Origin: JBCBTJ01 sp964597685
GTDB lineage: Bacteria > Pseudomonadota > Alphaproteobacteria > Caulobacterales > Hyphomonadaceae
DNA length: 19,819 bases
Reading direction: 5' to 3'
Assembly: GCA_964597685.1 (NCBI GenBank)
Contig: CAZQZC010000038.1
Coordinates: 1-19,819 of the forward strand
Part shown: positions 1 through 6,486 of the stretch, piece by piece
Position numbering within the stretch: position 1 is the stretch's first letter
Layout of the letters: each line of letters opens with the position of its first letter
Position numbers and translations under genes: made by a program
Notes under the pieces: model-generated
Seen by the model: the letters and a program-made list of their open reading frames with translations, nothing else
What the model was told of the DNA's origin: nothing
Database searches by the model: none

Positions 1-174
1 CAGCGTCAGGTCGGACCCGCGTCCCGAATTGTATCCCCGGATCAAACCGATCGGGAAGGAAAGCAGGCCTACGGGCAGGGCGAGAAGCAGGCCTTTCGTG
101 ACGCTCCATTTGTCGGCGTCGGTCAAACGCCAAAGATTGGGCTTGTCTTTTTCGATGTCTGTTGTGGCGCTCAT
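1..174 (-). CDS. Membrane protein, partial (paralogue of the protein at 402-884)
   Basis: The first 58 codons of a gene that runs off the window edge. The ATG at 174-172 follows a good ribosome binding site (GAGGGAGA, about 8 bases upstream) and lies 4 bases after the stop of the HTH gene, so the two are almost certainly co-transcribed. The visible protein starts with a short polar stretch, then LWRLTDADK, then a hydrophobic segment at about residues 27-43 that looks like a first membrane span. The LWRLTxADK motif followed by a membrane span is shared with the protein encoded at 402-884, so the two flank the regulator as tandem paralogues. No function is known to me. Small Xre regulators are often found beside small multi-span membrane proteins (for example the DUF2178 type), but I cannot assign this one to a named family. 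Confidence 0.8.
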   Translation of the reverse strand, partial: MSATTDIEKDKPNLWRLTDADKWSVTKGLLLALPVGLLSFPIGLIRGYNSGRGSDLTL

Positions 175-178
175 GTCG

Positions 179-379
179 TCAATCTCCCTCTTGGTCATCA
201 AAAATCTCCTCGATGGGTTTTTCGAACAGGCGGGCGATGGCGAAGGCGAGCGGCAGGGACGGATCGTACTTGCCCGTCTCGATCGAATTCACCGACTGCC
301 GAGACACGCCCAGCTTTTCGGCGAGCGCCGCCTGGCTCCACCCCCGTTCGGCCCGCAGCAGCTTGATATCGTTCTTCAT
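179..379 (-). CDS. Small Xre-family HTH transcriptional regulator
   Basis: A 66-residue DNA-binding protein consisting of one Cro/C1-type helix-turn-helix. LLRAERGWSQAALAEKLGV and SRQSVNSIETGKYDPSLPLA span about residues 7-44 and match the well-known compact Xre family whose members are 65-70 residues long and usually begin MKN. I therefore chose the ATG at 379-377. An upstream ATG at 397 would add six residues, and neither start has a strong ribosome binding site. The frame stays open farther upstream, but that part lies inside the preceding membrane-protein gene. The gene sits 22 bases after one membrane protein and 4 bases before a related one. It probably represses its own operon through the CTTG/CAAG half-sites at 895-949; that is inference. 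It has no sensor domain, so a signal would have to come from protein-protein contact or the membrane partners. Confidence 0.9.
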   Translation of the reverse strand: MKNDIKLLRAERGWSQAALAEKLGVSRQSVNSIETGKYDPSLPLAFAIARLFEKPIEEIFDDQEGD

Positions 380-401
380 ATCGGCGGTGACGACCATGGC
401 G

Positions 402-884
402 TCACGCTGACAGCCGAGCCCGGATACGGGCGCGGGCCAAGAAGTAAGACACCAAGAAAGCGACAAATACGAAGAAGAACCAGGTCTCCTGAACAAGCGG
501 CCGGTAGGCTTGGAACCATTCGCCGAAGCACCAATAAGCAAAGGCGGCGTAGACGACCGAGATCAGAGTCCAAGAATTGGCTTTCCGCTCGATTGCTCTC
601 TCAACCTCGTCCAGCACGCCGGCGGCGCGGCCAAAAATCTTCAAGGCGCCGAAGATAAGCGCAACGTTCAAGGCGATGAACAACGCCAGACCGATCCCCC
701 CGGACACGCCTAAATCCGAAGCGATATTGTCGGTGTCGGGATCAAGCGCATTGATCAAGCCGGCCGCCCCCAGCGGCGATATGGCCACGCCCAAAAGAAA
801 AGATGGTAGAAACACCCGCTTATCGGCGGTGGTGAGCCGCCATAGGGCAGGTCGATCTTGGCTGTCTTCGTGAAGGTCTGACAT
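402..884 (-). CDS. Four-span membrane protein of an HTH-membrane protein operon
   Basis: A 160-residue protein with four likely membrane spans, at about residues 24-46, 62-84, 105-124 and 133-150, and a basic C-terminal tail (RARIRARLSA). A charged segment at about 92-102 (DEVERAIERKA) separates spans 2 and 3. I placed the start at the ATG at 884, where GGAG stands about 8 bases upstream. An upstream ATG at 938 would put the start inside the predicted promoter. The N-terminal LWRLTTADK motif is repeated in the partial protein at 1-174, so the operon encodes two related membrane proteins around one Xre regulator. The four-span layout resembles the DUF2178-type proteins that accompany such regulators, but I did not recognise a family signature. 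Function unknown. Confidence 0.82.
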   Translation of the reverse strand: MSDLHEDSQDRPALWRLTTADKRVFLPSFLLGVAISPLGAAGLINALDPDTDNIASDLGVSGGIGLALFIALNVALIFGALKIFGRAAGVLDEVERAIERKANSWTLISVVYAAFAYWCFGEWFQAYRPLVQETWFFFVFVAFLVSYFLARARIRARLSA

Positions 885-894
885 AGATCGCTCC

Positions 895-949
895 GTCAAG
901 TTTCCTTGACCATATGACAAGCAGGCTTGTCTTGTCAAGCACCCTTGTC
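895..949 (-). promoter_or_regulatory. Promoter with a dense CTTG/CAAG operator ahead of the HTH operon
   Basis: On the minus strand a -35 hexamer TTGACA (938-933) is followed, 16 bases on, by CATATG (916-911) as a weak -10. Between them lies a perfect 7+2+7 inverted repeat, GACAAGC-AG-GCTTGTC (916-931). More half-sites flank it: GTCAAG (895-900) facing CTTGAC (905-910), CTTGTCAAG (931-939) and CTTGTC (944-949). A repressor bound here would cover the promoter. The neighbouring Xre protein is the natural candidate, but the binding is inferred. Confidence 0.6.
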
Positions 950-958
950 TATTGCGCC

Positions 959-1978
959 TCAGGCCGCCTCGAAATGCTTCGACAATTTAAGGCCTTGGCC
1001 CTGATAATGGCTGTCGAGGCCGCCATAGGCCGCGGCCGGTTTGGCGGCCATCGGCTCGTAAATCAGCTTCGCCACGGGTTGGCCGTGCTCCAGAATGAAG
1101 GGCACGTCGCGGGAACGGACCTCCAGAACGGCGCGGCTGCCAGACTTGTTCGACCCGAAGCCTGGATCGAAAAAGCCGGCGTAATGAGCGCGAAACTCGC
1201 CGAGCTCTGGCGCAATGGGGGCCATTTCGGCGGCCTGGCCGGCGGCGACCTTCACCCGCTCGCGCGATGCGAGGATATAGAACTCGTCCGGGTTCAGAAC
1301 GATTCGGCCCTGTCGCGGATAGACGGGCTCCCAATAATCGGCGACCGCGTGCCGGCCGACGGCGCGGAGGTCGATCACCGGCCCATGGCGTTTGGCGCGC
1401 CAGCCAACGGGCGCGCCGTCGGTTGGCTCCAGATCGATAGAAACCGTCTTCTCCTGCACTGTCTGCGGCTTACCGCGCCGGAACCGGATTTGCGCCAGCG
1501 TGTCGCCCCGACGGGCGAGGATGGAGAACGTGCGCGGCGATATCTCCAAGTAAAGCGGTCCAGAATACCCTGTGGGAATATCGTCGAACGCCCTGCCGCG
1601 ATTGGCCACGAGCCGCGTGAAAACATCGATCCGTCCAGTGGAGCTTTTCGGATTGGCGCGCGCGGAGACGCCAGGCGGGAGACGCAAACTCTCCTGCAAC
1701 GGCACCAGATAAACGCAGCCGGTCTCCAGCACGGCGCCCTCATGGCTGAGATCGACGCGATGCATCTGCAGGCCAGGCTCCTGGAGGACGTCGGCGACCG
1801 AGCGGGCCTTGCCCGGTAGAAAGCTCGCACGCACACGATACGCGTCTTCCGCCAGCCTCAGGTCCAGGCTGGCGGGCTGCACCTGGCCGTCTGCAAGATC
1901 GTCCCCGGCCCGTATCGAGGCGTTCGCAAACAGCGTCTTAATATCCACATCCGGCAGAACGCCCGGCGCATCGCCCAT
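959..1978 (-). CDS. dcd: 2'-deoxycytidine 5'-triphosphate deaminase, long bimodular form
   Basis: Converts dCTP to dUTP, the first step towards dTMP by the deaminase route, in the cytosol. At 339 residues it is far longer than the roughly 190-residue E. coli Dcd and matches the long form typical of alphaproteobacteria. Two dUTPase/Dcd-like halves are visible. The N-terminal half has NPKSSTGRIDVFTRLV (about 109-124), which carries the conserved serine-arginine pair, and GYSGPLYLEISP (about 137-148). The C-terminal half has EFYILASRERV (about 232-242), HYAGFFDPGFGSN (about 265-277), and a terminal YQGQGLKLSKH. The ATG at 1978 has GAAGG about 10 bases upstream and is preceded by a 62-base gap shared with divergent metZ. 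The HTH operon lies 74 bases downstream on the same strand with its own promoter. Confidence 0.93.
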   Translation of the reverse strand: MGDAPGVLPDVDIKTLFANASIRAGDDLADGQVQPASLDLRLAEDAYRVRASFLPGKARSVADVLQEPGLQMHRVDLSHEGAVLETGCVYLVPLQESLRLPPGVSARANPKSSTGRIDVFTRLVANRGRAFDDIPTGYSGPLYLEISPRTFSILARRGDTLAQIRFRRGKPQTVQEKTVSIDLEPTDGAPVGWRAKRHGPVIDLRAVGRHAVADYWEPVYPRQGRIVLNPDEFYILASRERVKVAAGQAAEMAPIAPELGEFRAHYAGFFDPGFGSNKSGSRAVLEVRSRDVPFILEHGQPVAKLIYEPMAAKPAAAYGGLDSHYQGQGLKLSKHFEAA

Positions 1979-2040
1979 GACTTGACCCTTCTCTCCACCA
2001 AAGCCTTAAGTCGCCGCGAAACGACTGGAAAGGAGCCAGA

Positions 2041-3243
2041 ATGGCGGATTCGGCCGGCGGCGGTGGAAAATCCACATGGAAACCCGCAACAAAATTGGTG
2101 CGCGGCGGAACCGTTCGCTCTCAACATGGCGAAACGTCGGAAGCTCTGTTCCTGACCTCTGGCTACGCTTACCCGAGCGCTGAAGCCGCCGCCGCGCGCA
2201 TGGCCGGGGACGAGCCTGGCTTCGTCTATTCTCGCTATTCGAATCCGACCGTCCGCATGCTGCAGGAGCGTTTGGCGCTTCTGGAGGGTGCGGAGGATTG
2301 CCGTGTCACCGCCTCCGGCATGTCGGCGATCGCGGCGTCCGTCACAGCGCCGTGCCAGGCAGGCGACCGCGTGGTCGCCGCGCGGGCCCTGTTCGGGTCT
2401 TGCCGATGGATCGTCGGAACGCTCCTGCCGCGCTACGGCATAGAGACGGAGTTCGTCGACGGCGCGGACCTTGACGCCTGGGCCGAAGCGCTGAGCCGCC
2501 CGACGAAACTTGTCCTCATCGAAAGCCCCTCCAACCCGCTGCTCGACGCCGTCGATATCGCCGCCGTCGCCGAGCTGTGCCGCAAGGCGGGCGCGAAACT
2601 GGTGGTCGATAATGTCTTCGCCACGCCAATCCTGCAGAAGCCGCTGCAGCTTGGCGCAGACATCGCCACCTATTCCGCGACCAAGCACATGGACGGCCAG
2701 GGCCGGGTGCTCGCCGGCGCAATCCTGGGCGACGCCGCGTATCTTGACGAACATTACGAGCATTATCTGCGCCATACGGGGCCTGCGCCGTCTCCCTTCA
2801 ACGCCTGGGTCGTGCTTAAAGGCTTGGAGACAATGGACCTGCGCGTGCGCAAGGCGTCGGAGACCGCGGCCCGCCTCGCCGACGCGATTGCGGCGCACCC
2901 CAACGTCGTGCAAGTGCGCTATCCAGGCCGGACAGACCATCCGCACCATGCCGTTCACGCCAAGCAAATGGAGGGCGGCGGGACGCTGATCGCCTTCTCC
3001 ATTCGGGGCGGACGCACGGAGGCGTTCCGGGCGCTGAACGCCCTCTCCATCGTCGATATCTCGAACAATCTCGGCGACACGAAATCACTGGCCTGCCACC
3101 CGGCCAGCACCACCCATCGCGCCCTATCGGAGGCGGAGCGGGCGTCGATGGGACTGGACGAGTCCTGGCTGCGGCTTTCGGTTGGGTTGGAGGATCCCGC
3201 CGACCTCGAAGACGATCTCCGCGCCGCCCTTAACGCGATTTGA
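2041..3243 (+). CDS. metZ: O-succinylhomoserine sulfhydrylase
   Basis: A 400-residue PLP enzyme of the Cys/Met metabolism family. It makes homocysteine from O-succinylhomoserine and sulfide in methionine biosynthesis. The PLP lysine is K215 in YSATKHMDGQGRVLAG. The MDGQG continuation is characteristic of MetZ rather than of cystathionine gamma-synthase or O-acetylhomoserine sulfhydrylase. Other family features are SRYSNPT (about 63-69), the ASGMSAI segment that binds cofactor phosphate, and the C-terminal SLACHPASTTH and LRLSVGLEDPADLEDDL. The ATG at 2041 has a strong AAAGGAG six bases upstream. apaG follows after 24 bases, an arrangement common in alphaproteobacteria. Regulation is not evident: I looked for a SAM-II riboswitch in the 62-base leader and could not support one. 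Confidence 0.95.
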   Translation: MADSAGGGGKSTWKPATKLVRGGTVRSQHGETSEALFLTSGYAYPSAEAAAARMAGDEPGFVYSRYSNPTVRMLQERLALLEGAEDCRVTASGMSAIAASVTAPCQAGDRVVAARALFGSCRWIVGTLLPRYGIETEFVDGADLDAWAEALSRPTKLVLIESPSNPLLDAVDIAAVAELCRKAGAKLVVDNVFATPILQKPLQLGADIATYSATKHMDGQGRVLAGAILGDAAYLDEHYEHYLRHTGPAPSPFNAWVVLKGLETMDLRVRKASETAARLADAIAAHPNVVQVRYPGRTDHPHHAVHAKQMEGGGTLIAFSIRGGRTEAFRALNALSIVDISNNLGDTKSLACHPASTTHRALSEAERASMGLDESWLRLSVGLEDPADLEDDLRAALNAI

Positions 3244-3267
3244 AACCTGCGCGCTTAAGCTTTCACC

Positions 3268-3690
3268 ATGGCCGAACCACTTGCCAACGACAAACACGTT
3301 TATAAGCGCGAAACCCACGGCGTCGCCGTGCGCGTTCGTCCGCGTTTCTTGGAAGCGGAGTCTGATCCACGCACCAACGAATATGTTTGGGCCTACGACG
3401 TCGAGATCGAAAATCGCTCCGACCAGGCGGTGCGGCTGACCACGCGACACTGGCACATCGTCGACGCCGCAGGGCGTCGCCAAACGATCGATGGCGAAGG
3501 CGTCGTCGGGCAGCAGCCACGCCTCGAGCCGGGCGAGGCCTTTCGCTACACGTCGGGGGCGCCGCTGGCTGCGCCATCGGGCGTCATGGGCGGGTCCTAT
3601 GACTTCGAAACGGATCTTGGCCAACAACTGAAAGTTGGCATTCCGACGTTCTCGCTCGACTCGCCCTACGATACGTCGAAGCCGAGCTAG
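3268..3690 (+). CDS. apaG: ApaG protein
   Basis: A 140-residue ApaG/DUF525 protein, a soluble fibronectin-III-like beta fold of uncertain biochemical role. It has been linked genetically to Ap4A metabolism and Co/Mg resistance in enterobacteria. The family signature is clear: YVWAYDVEIENRSDQAVRLTTRHW (from about residue 35, of which YDVEIEN and TRHW are most conserved), GEGVVGQQPRLEPGEAF with its GxGVxGxxPxLxPG core (about 77-92), YTSGAPLAAPSGVMGGSY (about 93-110), and the terminal VGIPTFSLDSPY. Length is slightly above the usual 125-130 owing to a polar N-terminal extension. It lies 24 bases after metZ and 15 bases before trkH and is probably transcribed with both. The ATG at 3268 has no strong ribosome binding site, which fits translational coupling. 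Confidence 0.95.
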   Translation: MAEPLANDKHVYKRETHGVAVRVRPRFLEAESDPRTNEYVWAYDVEIENRSDQAVRLTTRHWHIVDAAGRRQTIDGEGVVGQQPRLEPGEAFRYTSGAPLAAPSGVMGGSYDFETDLGQQLKVGIPTFSLDSPYDTSKPS

Positions 3691-3705
3691 AGCCCGCGGC
3701 GCGCC

Positions 3706-5160
3706 ATGCAATTCCGCCCCGTCTTTCTCGCCACCGGCGTCATGACGGCCCTGCTCGGCGCGGCGATGATTCCGTGCGCCCTAATCGACATCGCCGACGG
3801 GACGGACAATTGGCCGATCTTCGCCCAATCGGCCTTCTTCTCCATCCTGCTTGGGCTGACGCTCGCCGTCCTGTCGCGCGGCGGTGAGCGTGAAACCGGC
3901 CAGCGCGAAGCGTTCTTCCTCACCGTCCTCGTCTGGGTTGCGCTGCCGGCTGTGGCGGCCGTACCCTTCATCGCCGGCGGGGCGACGTTCACAGACGCCA
4001 TATTCGAAAGCGTCTCCGGCCTCACCACAACAGGGGCGACCGTGTTCACCGGCCTAGCGCCTGAGCCCGGACAACGCGGAACGCTGCTCTGGCGGGCGAT
4101 CCTGCAATGGATCGGCGGGATCGGCATTATCGTCACGGCGATCGCGATCCTGCCTGGCCTGCGGGTCGGCGGGATGCAGCTGTTCCAAATCGAAAGCTCG
4201 GACCAATCTGGCAAATTCTTGCCGCGAGTGACGGAGATCGCGGCGCAGACGGGTCTTGTCTACCTCGTCCTCTCGGTCGCCTGCGCGTTGCTTTACTCGG
4301 CGAGCGACATGGATCCATTCGACGCCATCGCCCATGCGATGACCACAGTCTCGGCGGGGGGATACGCGACGCGGGACTCCTCGTTCGCTGACTTTTCGGC
4401 GGGCGCGCAATCGGTCGCGATCGTCTTCATGATCCTCGCCTCGCTGCCCTTCGCCGCTTTCGTCCTGATGGTCCGCGGCCAAGCGCTCGCCCTCGTGCGC
4501 GATCCGCAGCCACGACTTTTGATCGGGCTGGTCTCTGCGGCCTGCCTTATTCTCTTGATCTATAATGGTTTGGGATCCGGCGGCGCGGTCTTTGACGACG
4601 CGTGGCATGCGGTCCGCGGCACGCTGTTCAATGTCGTCTCAATTATAACAGGCACTGGCTATGCGAGTGAAAACTACGCCGCCTGGGGCCCCGGGGCTGC
4701 GGCCTTGTTCCTGATACTCATGTTTCTTGGCGGATGCGCCGGATCGGCCGCTTGCGGGATCAAGATGTTTCGTTTGGAGATTTCATTTCGCGCCGCCGTC
4801 GCCCATGCGCAACGCATGACAAGCCCTAGCCGTCTGGCCCCTGTGCGCTACCGCGGCAAGGTCGTCGATGAGGACACATTGCAATCTGTGATGGTCTTTG
4901 TCTTCCTTTACCTCACGACGTTTCTCGTAACCGCCGCGCTTCTGAGTTTGACGGGTGCAGACACCGCGACGGCCATTTCAGGCGCGGCGGCCAGCGTGTC
5001 CAATGTCGGCCCGGGCCTCGGCTCCGTCATCGGCCCGGTCGGAACCTATCAAGCGCTGGAGCCCGCCGCAAAATGGATCTGCGCCATCGCCATGCTGCTC
5101 GGACGCTTGGAATTCGTCGCCGTCTTCGTCGTCCTGGCGCCCCGCTTTTGGCGCGGCTGA
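3706..5160 (+). CDS. trkH: Potassium uptake protein, TrkH family
   Basis: A 484-residue inner-membrane K+ channel subunit that takes up potassium together with a cytoplasmic TrkA/KtrA-type gating ring, which is not encoded here. All four pore-loop filters are visible: TTTGATV (about 107-113), SAGGYAT (216-222), TGTGYAS (315-321) and SNVGPGLG (432-439). Each carries the glycine expected of the TrkH/KtrB/HKT superfamily. Between them run paired hydrophobic helices giving about eight to ten spans. GGCAGSAACGIKMFR (342-356) is the usual gating-loop region. Length fits the family. The ATG at 3706 lies 15 bases after apaG. The ribosome binding site is weak, so expression may depend on read-through from metZ-apaG. 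No U-tract terminator follows; instead there is the inverted repeat described at 5161-5268. Confidence 0.95.
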   Translation: MQFRPVFLATGVMTALLGAAMIPCALIDIADGTDNWPIFAQSAFFSILLGLTLAVLSRGGERETGQREAFFLTVLVWVALPAVAAVPFIAGGATFTDAIFESVSGLTTTGATVFTGLAPEPGQRGTLLWRAILQWIGGIGIIVTAIAILPGLRVGGMQLFQIESSDQSGKFLPRVTEIAAQTGLVYLVLSVACALLYSASDMDPFDAIAHAMTTVSAGGYATRDSSFADFSAGAQSVAIVFMILASLPFAAFVLMVRGQALALVRDPQPRLLIGLVSAACLILLIYNGLGSGGAVFDDAWHAVRGTLFNVVSIITGTGYASENYAAWGPGAAALFLILMFLGGCAGSAACGIKMFRLEISFRAAVAHAQRMTSPSRLAPVRYRGKVVDEDTLQSVMVFVFLYLTTFLVTAALLSLTGADTATAISGAAASVSNVGPGLGSVIGPVGTYQALEPAAKWICAIAMLLGRLEFVAVFVVLAPRFWRG

Positions 5161-5268
5161 TCGACACCCTGAATCAGGGCGCCAGTGGGACTCGAACGGC
5201 CCCCATAATTGCTGTGTTTGGAGTCCCGATGCCCCGCCTTTGAGTCCCGGTCCGACCGGCGGGCGCCC
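5161..5268. repeat. Nested inverted repeat between convergent trkH and hslO
   Basis: The gap holds several complementary blocks. GGGCGCC (5178-5184) pairs with GGCGCCC (5262-5268). Inside that, GGGACTC (5188-5194) can pair with GAGTCCC at 5242-5248, or with GAGTCCC at 5221-5227. CCGGTCCGACCGG is a near-perfect palindrome just before the last arm, and CCCTGAATCAGGG a small one at the start. Read on the minus strand, GTTCGAGTCCCAC followed by one base and the acceptor-like GGCGCCC looks like the 3' end of a tRNA (T-loop plus acceptor strand). The 5' T-stem, D-arm and anticodon arm do not fit, and no CCA follows. There is no U-tract, so it is not a standard terminator. Confidence 0.5.
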
Positions 5269-6198
5269 TTAATTCGTCGGCTCAGTCACGTCTTCGATGG
5301 GAATGCGGTACTTTCGACCACAGAATTGGCAATCTGCGACGAGGGCGCCGTCCGGCTCCATCATATCCCGCAACGCCTCATCCGGCATACTGGCTAACAT
5401 GGTCCGAAGCCGCGGCTCGTTGCAGGTGCAGGAGTCGCGAACCTCGGAGGCCGGTTCCATACGGACGCCTTCCTCGTGAAACAGACGGTAGAGAAGACGG
5501 TCGGCCGGCAGGTCCGGATCGGCGAGTTCGCTGTCGGTTAGGGTGGCGAAGAGCGTTTGAGCGGTTTCCCACGCGGCGTCCGTCTCACCGCGAAGCTCGT
5601 CGGCGGCGACGCGTTGGATCAGCATCCCGCCAGCCCGCCAGGATGGCGCCGTTCCAGGCGTGGCGAGCTCGCCAACGGCGAGTGCGAGCCGCGACGGCAC
5701 CTGTTCGGACTGGGCGAAGTAATCCTCCGCACATTCAGACAGCGTCGCTTTCTCAAGCGGCACGACCCCTTGATAGGGCGGCGCATTGGGGTCGTCCTGG
5801 ACGATCATCAGCGCCAGCGCGCCGGTTCCGAACAATTGCGGCATGTGCGGGCGAGCGCCCCGATTGATCCGGTCCAGGCGCGCCCAGCGCTCGCGATCGA
5901 ACTTGGCGTAGCCCCGCACACCGCCGTCGGTTCGGTATTCGCCGACGAGCATGGACACTGGCCCATCCCCTTCGGCCTGGACGATCAGCCGGCCGTCGAA
6001 TTTGAGCGACGAACCGACCAGAACAGCGAGCGCGACCGCTTCTCCCAGAACCCGCGCAAGGCTGTCCGGGTAATCGTGTCGCTTGAGGATCGGGTCGAGG
6101 CTAAGCGCACCGAGCCGGGCGATGCGGCCGCGCACCGGTTGGCCGTCGATCTGAAAATTGGCGACGAGGTCGTCGCTCACGTCGCGAACCGGCTGCAT
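5269..6198 (-). CDS. hslO: Redox-regulated holdase chaperone Hsp33
   Basis: A 309-residue cytosolic chaperone that is activated by oxidation: its zinc site loses metal and forms disulfides under oxidative stress, after which it binds unfolding proteins. The four zinc-ligand cysteines are present as C257-x-C259 (SCTCNEPR) and C290-x-x-C293 (CQFC), near the C-terminus as in E. coli Hsp33. The N-terminal domain has SLKFDGRLIVQAEGDGPVS (about 63-81) and the family's YQGVVPL segment. The ATG at 6198 has GAGGAG five bases upstream. It follows argD-argF on the same strand, an order common in alphaproteobacteria, but here a decayed HTH gene lies between argF and hslO. The unusual feature is that insertion, not the protein. 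Confidence 0.96.
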   Translation of the reverse strand: MQPVRDVSDDLVANFQIDGQPVRGRIARLGALSLDPILKRHDYPDSLARVLGEAVALAVLVGSSLKFDGRLIVQAEGDGPVSMLVGEYRTDGGVRGYAKFDRERWARLDRINRGARPHMPQLFGTGALALMIVQDDPNAPPYQGVVPLEKATLSECAEDYFAQSEQVPSRLALAVGELATPGTAPSWRAGGMLIQRVAADELRGETDAAWETAQTLFATLTDSELADPDLPADRLLYRLFHEEGVRMEPASEVRDSCTCNEPRLRTMLASMPDEALRDMMEPDGALVADCQFCGRKYRIPIEDVTEPTN

Positions 6199-6259
6199 GA
6201 TGACGCTCCTCGTCTCAAGCGGGCTGATTTGGACGTTTACCTGCGGCGGTGCAAGCCCG

Positions 6260-6476
6260 TTACTCGCGGTCGAGTCTGTCGCCAGGCTTGCAGTCGAGCA
6301 CTTCGCAAATCTTGTCGAGCGTTTCGAACCGCACGCCTTTCAAGACCCAGCGGTCGCTTGGAGCGCACCGGACGCACGGAAAACGGCTTGCCTTGCTCCA
6401 GCGCGGCGACCACGCGATTCATGCCAAACGCCATGAACAAAGGCGACGGGCAAACGGAGATCTGCGCGCCCGACAC
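6260..6476 (-). pseudogene. Frameshifted remnant of a YozG-like (HTH_26) regulator
   Basis: The segment 6349-6260 read on the minus strand encodes WVLKGV then RFETLDKICEVLDCKPGD and a stop (TAA at 6262-6260). This is the unmistakable C-terminal half of the small Cro/C1 regulators that often accompany DUF2975 membrane proteins. The frame has no start: it reaches back to a TGA upstream, with no ATG on the way. The preceding part, in another frame from GTG at 6476, reads QISVCPSPLFMAFGMN and VVAALEQGK. That weakly resembles the family's N-terminus (ISVRLDRLLxERGM, LAAxVG). The whole span is about 72 codons, the normal family length, and the middle appears about 10 bases too long, which accounts for the frame change. 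I infer a decayed gene. It starts about 10 bases after argF. No intact membrane-protein partner is visible. Confidence 0.55.
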
Positions 6477-6486
6477 TCCAGGCTAA

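Noticed and set aside
1979..2040. Possible SAM-II riboswitch upstream of metZ
   Set aside because: Such elements occur before met genes in alphaproteobacteria, and a small hairpin AGTCG...CGACT (2009-2026) and CCTT...AAGG blocks are present. The conserved SAM-II core sequence and pseudoknot layout cannot be matched, and the space is only 62 bases shared with a divergent promoter.
1858..2967. Long open frame opposite metZ
   Set aside because: Antisense shadow of metZ and the dcd start. The composition is typical of GC-driven open frames and there is no family resemblance.
5178..5268. Functional tRNA gene on the minus strand
   Set aside because: The 3' end resembles a T-loop and acceptor strand, but the 5' side of the T-stem mismatches, no D-arm or anticodon arm can be drawn, and CCA is lacking. 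Kept only as a structured repeat.
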